From Methylacidiphilum infernorum V4 (GTDB taxonomy: Bacteria; Verrucomicrobiota; Verrucomicrobiia; Methylacidiphilales; Methylacidiphilaceae), in the NCBI RefSeq assembly GCF_000019665.1, contig NC_010794.1, positions 1,984,001 to 2,048,000 of the forward strand: DNA of 64,000 bases, given 5' to 3'. How positions within the stretch are numbered: position 1 is the first letter of the stretch; the number at the start of each line of letters is the position of its first letter. This document shows positions 51,701 through 58,760 of the stretch, piece after piece. A program made the position numbers and the translations under genes. The notes beneath the pieces are model-generated. The model was not told the origin of the DNA. It made no database searches and saw only the letters and a list, made by a program, of their open reading frames with translations.

Positions 51701-54315
51701 TGCCCTCTTCCTCCTTTTATTTTACTCCCCCGGCAAAAAAGCAAACCTTATCCATTCGGGGAGCCCGCCACCACAATCTCAAGTCGATTTCCCTGGAAAT
51801 CGACTTGGAGAAAACAACGGTGCTGACGGGAATCAGCGGATCGGGCAAATCTACCCTGGCTTTCGATGTCCTTTTTGCCGAGAGCCGGAGGCGGTTTCTT
51901 GATTCTCTTTCAGGTTACGGCCGGCAGTTCATTCAATCACTTGAAAAGCCCCAAGTTGATGACATCGAAGGGCTTCCTCCATCGATTGCTATTGAGCAAA
52001 GATCCACGATTCCCGGCTCCAAGAGCACCGTAGGCACTCTATCCGAAATCCATCCCTTCCTCAGGTTGCTTTTTGCTAAAACAGGGATTCCTTTTGATCC
52101 CGATACCCTTGAAGAAGCTATCCAGCAAAGCCCGGAAGAAATTTTAAGTTCGGTTCGCTCTTTATTGATGCCAGATCGGAAGTTGCGGATTTTAGCTCCC
52201 TTGGTTAGGGACAGAAAAGGGCTTTATTCCTCTCTAGCCAAATGGGCACAAAAAAAAGGCTATCCCGGGTTTCGTATCGATGGCTGTTGGTATGAACCGG
52301 GAAGCTTTCCTCGACTTTCTCGTTTTAAAAACCATACGATCGACCTCTGGCTAGGCACCGTAACTGCCCAAAGCTCTCTTGAGGAACTGGCAAAAAACGT
52401 TTCCACAGCCCTCGGCCTTGGGAAAGAATCGGTCATTTTCTTCGATGAAACGCAAAATCGAGACTACCTTTACAGCACCAAGTTTCATTGTCCCCGGAGC
52501 GGTAAAAGCTTTGACGCCCTCGATCCAAGATTGTTTTCCTTTCATTCTCCACTGGGCTGGTGCTGCCGCTGCCTGGGAAACGGAAAAATCGAAGAAAGCG
52601 AGGATCAACCCCCCATCCTCTGCCCCGACTGCCAAGGTAAAAGAATCAATCTTGGGGCCAGGTCGGTCAGTCTTCCTTGGCCGCTGAAAGGATCAAAACC
52701 CACGATCGACCTTCTTTGTTCCCTGCCTATTTCTTTATTGCTCGATTACTTTAAATCGATTGAACCCTCCTCTTCTCAACAAAAAGCCATAGTAGAAAAA
52801 ATCGTTCCTGCAATCATCAAAAGGCTCAAATTCATCGAAGAGATGGGTCTTCATTACTTGAGCCTCGATCGTGAAGCCCAGTCCCTATCGGCGGGCGAAT
52901 TACAGAGGTTGTACTTATGTTCCCAACTGGGGTCGAATCTCCAGGGTGTTCTTTACATTCTTGATGAACCCACGATCGGGTTGCATCCCACTGAAAATCA
53001 AAAACTTTTAGACTGCCTGGAAGAACTCAAAAGCAAGGGCAATACCCTGCTCATCGTTGAACATGACACGGAGGCCATGAAAAGGGCGGACAAAATCGTC
53101 GATCTAGGGCCAGGAGCAGGGGTAGACGGGGGAGAAATCATCTTTGAAGGCAACTATTCTCAACTGTTGCTCTGTAAAAATTCTACTACCGCCCGCTATC
53201 TCTGCCGGCCGATGCATCATCCTTTAAAAGGAAGCGATCGAAGAAGCTGTAAAGAACACCCATCCTGGCTCAAGATCCTGGGGATAAGGGTGCATAATCT
53301 CAAGGATCTTGACATCGAAATTCCCTTGGGTCGTTTTGTCGTCATTTGCGGGGTCAGCGGATCGGGGAAAAGCACTCTTTTAAGAGAAGTGATTTTTGCG
53401 GCGGTCAAGAAACTGCTCAATAAATCCCCCAAAAAGATCCAAAAGGAATGCTGGAGTAAAGTTATTGGTGCCGAAGCCCTCGGTGATGTCTGCTTTGTTG
53501 ATCAGACTCCTATAGGAAAAAATCCTCGGTCAACCCCCTTGACCTATCTTGGCCTGTTCGACAGGATTAGAGAACTCTTTGCCCAAACTCCCCTTTCCCG
53601 ACAGCGGGGCTACACCAAAAGCCGTTTCAGCTATAACTCCAAGGAAGGCCGGTGCCCCGATTGCGAGGGGAATGGAACCATCCCGGTTAGCATGCCCCTG
53701 CTCCCCCTTTTCTTTCTCCCCTGCGAATCTTGCGAGGGCAAGAGGTACAATCCACAAACCCTTGAAGTCCGGTACAAGGAAAAATCGATTCATGATATCC
53801 TTTGCATGACGGCTGCCGAGGCCTGCAGCTTTTTCTCCCCAATCGAAAAACTGCACAAACCCTTTTCCATCCTCTGCGATATCGGGCTTTCTTACCTCCG
53901 GCTAGGGCAGCCTACCCCCACTCTTTCAGGCGGTGAAGCCCAGAGGATAAAGCTCGCCAAGGATCTCATCGCCATGGAGCAAAAGGTAATTCAAAAGGAA
54001 TTTCACTGGGGTCCATCCCGGCAATCCAAGATCCTTTATCTCCTTGAAGAACCCACGATCGGACTGCATTTAGCCGACATCGAAAAATTTCTCCATCTTT
54101 GCCAAAGACTGGTGGAGCTTGGTCATACCGTAGTCGTCATCGAACACCACCCGGAGGTGATTGCCGAAGCCGATTACGTGATAGAACTGGGACCGGGAGC
54201 CGGAGAAAAAGGAGGAAAAATCATCGGCCAAGGGCCGCCAGAAAGCTTGGCGAAAGCCGCCAACAGCCCGACCGCCCCTTTCCTTAAAGGGGTCATCGGC
54301 CCGGCGGTAAAATGA
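48793..54315 (+). CDS. uvrA: Excinuclease ABC subunit UvrA, tandem (double-length) form
   Basis: 1840 residues, about twice the usual 940. It is two complete UvrA units in one chain, so it has four ATPase modules. Walker A sites are near residues 31 (GLSGSGKSSLAF), 633 (GVSGCGKSSLV), 1012 (GISGSGKSTLAF) and 1520 (GVSGSGKSTLLR). Signatures are LSGGETRR (about 481), LSGGESQR (about 837), LSAGELQR (about 1366, altered) and LSGGEAQR (about 1711). Walker B/D-loops read LDEPTIGLHP, LDEPTTGLHM, LDEPTIGLHP and LEEPTIGLHL, the last with Glu instead of Asp. Zinc-finger cysteines GRCPRCLGLGYEK/CSVCEGKRF and GRCPDCEGNG/CESCEGKRY occur near 736 and 1621. Such double UvrA proteins are known from Chlamydiae. 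The role is damage recognition in nucleotide excision repair with UvrB and UvrC. Confidence 0.95.
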   Translation: MESIRLRKISVHNLKNIDLDIPHSTLTVITGLSGSGKSSLAFDTLFAEGQSRYIETYPPYIRQFLLRVEKPKAESIEGILPAIAVEQDRTTANSRSTVATMTGIADYLKLLYARVSIPICPRCRQPVKKSTPKGILELLFSAYLHKSFLIGYPVRFAPHTSFKEACQMLLSQGYSKIWLDNRIVRIDEEFALPLPPDFQEILVIHSLEKVEYERESRLLESLEESFKLGRGIIHTLFLPENQVLSFSNQLVCPQDKIAFEDPFPALFSFNNPKGACPSCHGFGRIISIDYDKVIPEKNLSVEGGAIRPFQSAHFAHWQIFLERMLKKRRISPSKKISAYDSREWEYLLKGEDPSADPDTLIEQDLWCGLEGFFSILEKKTYQTHIRVFLSRYRLYTLCPDCQGSRFNKKTLDYKIFFGQTPLSIGEFLHSPISELIPIVDKLDVPQSDKATLKIKEEIASRLGYLDHIGLGYLTLDRPSRTLSGGETRRANLTICLGNKLTHTLFVLDEPTIGLHPKDSSRLVELIKKLRDQGNTVVVVEHDETVIKNADYIVELGPGTGEEGGEVVYAGNLEGLLLKEDSLTGAYLSGRKTLPLPQKRREPRQGKLEIRKAHVHNLHGLDVDIPLGLFVTVTGVSGCGKSSLVHDIIAHGLYRIKELNPPQGTFFSGRAHLNGWEKIGEVIEIDQTPIFKTPRSNIALYLGIWQYVRKLFASTDEAQSQGIGEGSFSMNSGDGRCPRCLGLGYEKIEMQFLSDVFVPCSVCEGKRFQPPILAIRYRGKSIDQIFEMTVKEASLFFCPKQDNADPQSVLCKRIVDRLGMLSEVGLDYLRLGHPLNQLSGGESQRLKILAILGEKHFGSPADPSPGKMKPGKDRQRIIILDEPTTGLHMDDVKRLIGLLQKLVELGNSLIVVEHNLDVILSSDWVIDLGPLGGKQGGKIIAQGPPETIAATAGSFTGFFLNEKLKAKSPFLPSSSFYFTPPAKKQTLSIRGARHHNLKSISLEIDLEKTTVLTGISGSGKSTLAFDVLFAESRRRFLDSLSGYGRQFIQSLEKPQVDDIEGLPPSIAIEQRSTIPGSKSTVGTLSEIHPFLRLLFAKTGIPFDPDTLEEAIQQSPEEILSSVRSLLMPDRKLRILAPLVRDRKGLYSSLAKWAQKKGYPGFRIDGCWYEPGSFPRLSRFKNHTIDLWLGTVTAQSSLEELAKNVSTALGLGKESVIFFDETQNRDYLYSTKFHCPRSGKSFDALDPRLFSFHSPLGWCCRCLGNGKIEESEDQPPILCPDCQGKRINLGARSVSLPWPLKGSKPTIDLLCSLPISLLLDYFKSIEPSSSQQKAIVEKIVPAIIKRLKFIEEMGLHYLSLDREAQSLSAGELQRLYLCSQLGSNLQGVLYILDEPTIGLHPTENQKLLDCLEELKSKGNTLLIVEHDTEAMKRADKIVDLGPGAGVDGGEIIFEGNYSQLLLCKNSTTARYLCRPMHHPLKGSDRRSCKEHPSWLKILGIRVHNLKDLDIEIPLGRFVVICGVSGSGKSTLLREVIFAAVKKLLNKSPKKIQKECWSKVIGAEALGDVCFVDQTPIGKNPRSTPLTYLGLFDRIRELFAQTPLSRQRGYTKSRFSYNSKEGRCPDCEGNGTIPVSMPLLPLFFLPCESCEGKRYNPQTLEVRYKEKSIHDILCMTAAEACSFFSPIEKLHKPFSILCDIGLSYLRLGQPTPTLSGGEAQRIKLAKDLIAMEQKVIQKEFHWGPSRQSKILYLLEEPTIGLHLADIEKFLHLCQRLVELGHTVVVIEHHPEVIAEADYVIELGPGAGEKGGKIIGQGPPESLAKAANSPTAPFLKGVIGPAVK

Positions 54316-54363
54316 CTAAAAAAGAAAGTTTATAGAAAGCCCTTTTTAGAGTAAAACCTAATC

Positions 54364-55983
54364 ATGACCACGATTCAATTCTTGGCCCAGCAACTGCTTG
54401 CCCATAACGTTAAACATCTATTCTGCGTTCCCGGTGATTATTCCTTAAAAATTCTCGACGGCTTTGCCAAGGAAGGCATCCGCATCATCAATACCTGTGA
54501 TGAACAGGGAGCGGGATTTGCGGCCGATGCCTACGGGCGGCTTAACGGCCTAGGTGCTGTGTGTATAACCTACTGCGTGGGGGGACTGAAAGTGACCAAT
54601 CCCGTCGCCGAAGCCTTCGCCGAGAAATCACCCGTGGTGGTCATCAGTGGCGCCCCGGGATTAAGGGAAAGGCAAAAAGACCCTCTGCTCCACCACAAGG
54701 TCAAGGATTTTGACACCCAGTTAAACGTTTTTAAAGCACTAACCGTTTTTGCAACCATTCTTGAAAACCCAAGAGATATCGGGGCGCAGATTCTTCAAGC
54801 CGTCGAGCTGGCCCTTCAATATAAAAGACCCGTTTACCTGGAAATCCCAAGGGACATCGTTGCCGCCGAAATAGAAATCCCCAAAAACGGATTTTCCGCA
54901 GGCTTTTTGCAGTCCAATCCTAAAGCTTTGGATGAAGCTCTGAAAGAAGCTAAAGCAATGATCGAGTCTTCATCCCAACCTCTCATCCTGGCCGACGTAG
55001 AGATCCAAAGATTCGGGTTGCAAAAAGAACTCGAAATGCTTACCACCCAGACCGGAATTCCGGTGTGCGCTACCCTTTTGGGTAAATCGGTGATCGCCGA
55101 AACCCATCCCCATTACATCGGTGTCTATGAAGGAGCAACGGGAAGCGAAGAAGTCTGTGCTTATTTTGACCGGAGCGACTGTCTTATTTTGCTTGGCGTA
55201 TTCATGACGGATATCACCTTGGGGTCCACGAAATCCGCCCTGGACATGAGTAAATGCATCTATGCCACGAGCGAAAAGTTGACCATAAGATACCATTCGT
55301 TTGAGGAGGTGCGGTTTGAGGATTTCGTCAAAGGATTGCTGGCTTTAAATATTCGAAAAAGCTTGCCCAAGCAACTGCCCCATCCTCCCTCCCCTCTTCT
55401 TAGCCGCATCGATGAAAATGCAAGCATTTCGGTCAATTCCTTTTTTGGCCTGGTTAACAGCTTTCTTTCCCCAAAAACCGTCGTCATCGCTGACGTGGGG
55501 GAATCCCTTTTTGGGGCTATAGATCTTGTCATTCATGAAAGCACCGAGTTTATCAGCCCGGCCTACTACGCCTCGGTGGGATTTTCTATTCCAGCCTCCA
55601 TAGGAGCTGAACTGGCCAAACCCCATCTCATCCCCTTCGTAATCTGCGGAGATGGAGCATTCCAAATGACGGGCATTGAACTTTCAACCACTTGCCGGTA
55701 CAACCTCCGTCCCGTCGTTTTCTTGTTGAACAACGGAGGTTACTCTACCGAGCGGATTTTCCTGGACGGTCCTTTTAACAATCTTTTGAACTGGAACTAT
55801 AGTAAAATAACCGAACTTTTGGGATGCGGGCGGTCCTGCAGCGTTAAAACCAACAGAGAGCTTAAGGAGGCGATCGAAAAAGCCATGTCGGATCGAGATT
55901 CTTTCTGGCTTATTGAAGTCATGTTGTCTTCTGCGGACCATTCCCTGGCTTTACAAAGGATGGCCCAACGCATCATGCCCTAA
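54364..55983 (+). CDS. Thiamine-diphosphate-dependent 2-oxo-acid decarboxylase (pyruvate/indolepyruvate decarboxylase type)
   Basis: 539 residues. The N-terminal Pyr domain has VKHLFCVPGDYSLKILDGFA and the activating glutamate in NTCDEQGAGFAADAYGRLNG near residue 50. The mid (regulatory) domain is FGLQKELEMLTTQTGIPVCA. The C-terminal PP domain has FVICGDGAFQMTGIELSTTC then LRPVVFLLNNGGYSTERIFL, the GDG-(X)-NN motif that binds Mg-TPP. The overall layout with the GDYSLKILD opening is that of pyruvate and indolepyruvate decarboxylases rather than acetolactate synthase. The substrate is unknown; no alcohol dehydrogenase lies beside it. It begins 48 bases after uvrA. Confidence 0.85.
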   Translation: MTTIQFLAQQLLAHNVKHLFCVPGDYSLKILDGFAKEGIRIINTCDEQGAGFAADAYGRLNGLGAVCITYCVGGLKVTNPVAEAFAEKSPVVVISGAPGLRERQKDPLLHHKVKDFDTQLNVFKALTVFATILENPRDIGAQILQAVELALQYKRPVYLEIPRDIVAAEIEIPKNGFSAGFLQSNPKALDEALKEAKAMIESSSQPLILADVEIQRFGLQKELEMLTTQTGIPVCATLLGKSVIAETHPHYIGVYEGATGSEEVCAYFDRSDCLILLGVFMTDITLGSTKSALDMSKCIYATSEKLTIRYHSFEEVRFEDFVKGLLALNIRKSLPKQLPHPPSPLLSRIDENASISVNSFFGLVNSFLSPKTVVIADVGESLFGAIDLVIHESTEFISPAYYASVGFSIPASIGAELAKPHLIPFVICGDGAFQMTGIELSTTCRYNLRPVVFLLNNGGYSTERIFLDGPFNNLLNWNYSKITELLGCGRSCSVKTNRELKEAIEKAMSDRDSFWLIEVMLSSADHSLALQRMAQRIMP

Positions 55984-56034
55984 ACGAAAAAAGAGGGCTG
56001 ACAGCTGCTTTTTTTGAAAGAATATTTCTTTAAG

Positions 56035-56715
56035 ATGAAGGTATTGATTGTGGAGGACGATCAAAAAGTCCGAAAGCACCTCAAAGGGGCATTACAGGCC
56101 GAAGGCTACACGGTTGAAGAATGCGAGGATGGCGAAGAAGCCCAGTGGCTTCTTGAAAACTACAATTATGACTTGGCCATTCTTGACTTGATGTTGCCAG
56201 CCAAAGATGGAATAAGCATCGTCAGGCAGCTTCGTCGCCAGGGTCTTTCCATTCCCGTTCTTTTTTTATCAGGCAGGTCCGCCGTTTCCGATCGCGTCCA
56301 TGGGCTAGATGCAGGCGGGGATGATTATCTTACCAAGCCCTTTTCGACCATCGAACTCTTAGCCCGTGTCCGAGCCCTTCTGCGCAGACGATCTCCCATT
56401 TCTCCGACCAAGCTGAAATTTGAAGACTTGGAAATGGATCTCGTCCGAAGGACGGTCAGCCGCGCCGGTCAACCCATAGAGCTCACCAACAGGGAATTCG
56501 AGTTGCTCAGGCTCCTGCTTGAATCCGCTCCCAATCCTGTAAACAAGGCGATCATTACCGAGAAAATCTGGGACCGGTGCTTTGACTCTGAAACCGCCCT
56601 GGTCAACGTCCACATCAACCACCTGCGTCAAAAAATCCATTTACCCGGCTTACCTCCTCTCCTTCATACGGTCAGGGGGGTAGGATTTATCCTGAAACAC
56701 CCAACCGACAAATGA
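56035..56715 (+). CDS. OmpR/PhoB-family response regulator
   Basis: 226 residues from the ATG at 56035 (MKVLIVEDDQKVRKHLKGAL); a TTG at 56014 is possible. The receiver domain has the acidic pocket EDD, the phospho-acceptor in YDLAILDLMLPAKDGISIV near residue 51, and the conserved lysine in DDYLTKPFSTIELLARV. The output is a winged helix: LTNREFELLRLLLESAPNPV, followed by VNVHINHLRQKIHLPGLPPL (recognition helix) and TVRGVGFIL. The sensor kinase follows 1 base after the stop. Downstream targets probably include the tonB/receptor genes (inference from location). Confidence 0.93.
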   Translation: MKVLIVEDDQKVRKHLKGALQAEGYTVEECEDGEEAQWLLENYNYDLAILDLMLPAKDGISIVRQLRRQGLSIPVLFLSGRSAVSDRVHGLDAGGDDYLTKPFSTIELLARVRALLRRRSPISPTKLKFEDLEMDLVRRTVSRAGQPIELTNREFELLRLLLESAPNPVNKAIITEKIWDRCFDSETALVNVHINHLRQKIHLPGLPPLLHTVRGVGFILKHPTDK

Positions 56716-56716
56716 A

Positions 56717-57679
56717 ATGTTAAGACGCTGGCATCTTTTCAGTGTTGTCTTTGGTTTCATTTTTCTCTTCCTCTCCGCCATTTTCCATTGGATGGCCACA
56801 GCCAAGGAAGCTCGTTTCCTCCAATCCCGTGAGCATCAAAGAGAGCTTGTCCGCTGGGAAGCTTCCTATGCCCTCGTTATGGTTGTCAGTTTTGGTATGG
56901 CAAGCTACCTCCTTGCCAAACTCCTCAACAGGCCTATTGTCCGTTTGCGTTCCGATATCGAATCGATCGACCCCCGCAATCCTTGGCAGCGGATTAAACC
57001 CGAAAACTATCCTCAGGAATATTTGGCCCTTATCCATGAAATCAACAGGCTTCTATCGAAGATTCAAAAGGTAGTCGAAGAATCCGATAAAGAGGCCGCC
57101 CAGTTAGCCCATGAATTAAAGGTTCCCTTGACCCTGGCAAAAATCAGGTTGGAAAAATCCCTTGAAAAGATGGATCCTGAAATCGCCGAGGAGATCGACT
57201 CCGAGCTCGAACGATTGAAACAACACATGGAAAGGGCGATCTTCCTCAATAAAGCCGAAAAAGGCAACTTGACTATTTCCTGGGGAAAAATGGAACTGGG
57301 GAAAACGGCAGAAATCATTATCGAAGGGTTTCGTTTACTTTGTGAAAACGAGCAGAGGCAGATCCACGTCGAAAAAGAAGAGGGAATTTTTATCGAGGCC
57401 GACGGCACCTATCTCAAGCAGATCCTTTACAACCTCCTGGCTAATGCCCTGAAACACGGCACCGGGGACATAACCGTGCGGATGAAAAAAAAAGGCGGCC
57501 AGGGAGCTCAACTTCTTGTTTTCAACAAGATCAAGCCTATAAGGAAGATGGGGAGCCTCGGGCTGGGCAAAAGAATCATCCAGGCCCTTGTTTCGGTCCA
57601 CGGCAACATGGCCATTCGCTATAAACAACTGGGTTCTCTTTACTGTGCCCGACTCTCCCTCTACCCCAGGAAAGCCTAA
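56717..57679 (+). CDS. Sensor histidine kinase
   Basis: 320 residues. An N-terminal helix (FSVVFGFIFLFLSAIFHWMA) and a second near residue 55 flank only about 20 residues outside, so it may sense within the membrane. The HAMP-like linker NRPIVRLRSDIESIDPRNPW follows. The H-box is AAQLAHELKVPLTLAKIRLE near residue 134 with the phosphorylated histidine, and the N-box is YNLLANALKHGTGDITVRMK. The ATP-lid region reads LLVFNKIKPIRKMGSLGLGK, lacking the usual DxGxG (G1) box but keeping the GLGK end (G2). It pairs with the upstream response regulator. Signal unknown; metal or nutrient limitation is plausible from the TonB neighbours. Confidence 0.88.
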   Translation: MLRRWHLFSVVFGFIFLFLSAIFHWMATAKEARFLQSREHQRELVRWEASYALVMVVSFGMASYLLAKLLNRPIVRLRSDIESIDPRNPWQRIKPENYPQEYLALIHEINRLLSKIQKVVEESDKEAAQLAHELKVPLTLAKIRLEKSLEKMDPEIAEEIDSELERLKQHMERAIFLNKAEKGNLTISWGKMELGKTAEIIIEGFRLLCENEQRQIHVEKEEGIFIEADGTYLKQILYNLLANALKHGTGDITVRMKKKGGQGAQLLVFNKIKPIRKMGSLGLGKRIIQALVSVHGNMAIRYKQLGSLYCARLSLYPRKA

Positions 57680-57748
57680 AGTTCCATTCCTTGAAGGCTT
57701 GATCAACTTTTTTTTTAGGCCTATCTAATTTTTCACTTTCTTCCCTAG

Positions 57749-57792
57749 AAAATTTAAGAAAAATTAAACTAGAGTTTTCGTTAAATTAAACT
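57749..57792 (+). promoter_or_regulatory. Direct repeats upstream of tonB, possible response-regulator site
   Basis: AAATTAAACT occurs at 57761-57770 and again at 57783-57792, exactly 22 bases apart (two helical turns). A related AAATTTAAG lies about 11 bases before the first. Phased direct repeats with 11-base register are the usual target of OmpR/PhoB-type regulators, and such a regulator is encoded just upstream. Confidence 0.4.
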
Positions 57793-57892
57793 TGGGCAGT
57801 TTATTTTGATGAAAAGGAGAGCTTTCTTCCCCTCCCCAGGAGAAGAAGAAAACAAATAAGGAAGAGTCTACGAAAAAGAAAGGGGGTGCAAA

Positions 57893-58591
57893 ATGATCAA
57901 AATACTGCTCAAAGATCAACACAAAAACTATTTTAGCTCCGAACCGCTTTTAACCCGGGATGAAGAAAGAGTGTTTTCTCCTGGAGAAATGGCTTATCAA
58001 AAACTGCTCAAGCCCATGCATTTCTCCACCGAAACTTGGGGATGGATATTGTCCTTTCTTTTCCATGCCCTTTTGCTTTTCGGCATCGGCTTGTCCCTTT
58101 TCCCCAAGTCTTCTCCCCAAATGCCGGCCTTGCCTCCATCCATGATCGAGCTTGTCCCTTCCCCCGAACCCCAACAGCCCCAATCCAAAACAGAACCCCA
58201 ACCTCCACCCCTCCGCCCCGATGACATGGTCAAGGCGGTCGTGCAAAAACCCAAGGCCTTGCAAAAAAAACCCGCGCCCAGGCCTCAACAACCTTCTCTT
58301 GCACAACGGGTAACGGCAATGGCCCTGCCCGACTACCTAAGGAATCCCCCTCCGATTTATCCCGAGGAAGCGAGGAGAAAAGGGGAACAGGGAGTTGTTT
58401 ATATCTGGGTAAAAATATCCCCTGCGGGAACCGTTGCTTCCTTGAGTATATACAGGAGTTCGGGATTTGCCGACCTGGATGCTTCGGCCGTTGACGCGGT
58501 AAAACGATGGAGATTTCATCCCGCCAAGTCGGGCAATACTCCCGTTGAATCCCAAGCAGTTGTTCCCGTCCAGTTCCACTTGACAAAGTAG
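57893..58591 (+). CDS. tonB: TonB-family energy transducer
   Basis: 232 residues. An N-terminal segment before the membrane helix (WILSFLFHALLLFGIGLSLF, residues about 44-63) is longer than usual. Then comes a Pro/Gln/Lys-rich periplasmic arm (PEPQQPQSKTEPQPPPLRPD). The C-terminal TonB domain has DYLRNPPPIYPEEARRKGEQ, GVVYIWVKISPAGTVASLSI and SGFADLDASAVDAVKRWRFH. It couples proton-motive force (via ExbB/ExbD, encoded elsewhere) to outer-membrane receptors. The next two genes are such receptors. GGGGGTG precedes the ATG. Confidence 0.92.
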   Translation: MIKILLKDQHKNYFSSEPLLTRDEERVFSPGEMAYQKLLKPMHFSTETWGWILSFLFHALLLFGIGLSLFPKSSPQMPALPPSMIELVPSPEPQQPQSKTEPQPPPLRPDDMVKAVVQKPKALQKKPAPRPQQPSLAQRVTAMALPDYLRNPPPIYPEEARRKGEQGVVYIWVKISPAGTVASLSIYRSSGFADLDASAVDAVKRWRFHPAKSGNTPVESQAVVPVQFHLTK

Positions 58592-58760
58592 TCTCTTTCT
58601 TAGCTTGGCTAGGCGAGGAGATCTTCCCGCTTAAGGAAAAAGTTAAGGCTTGATTATCCTTGATAAAGTATGGGATTAAAGAATCATTCCCAAAAGGTTC
58701 ATCATCACCAAGAGCCCGTAAACTTTACAACTTTAACCGTGGCAATGACTTAAGAATTGT

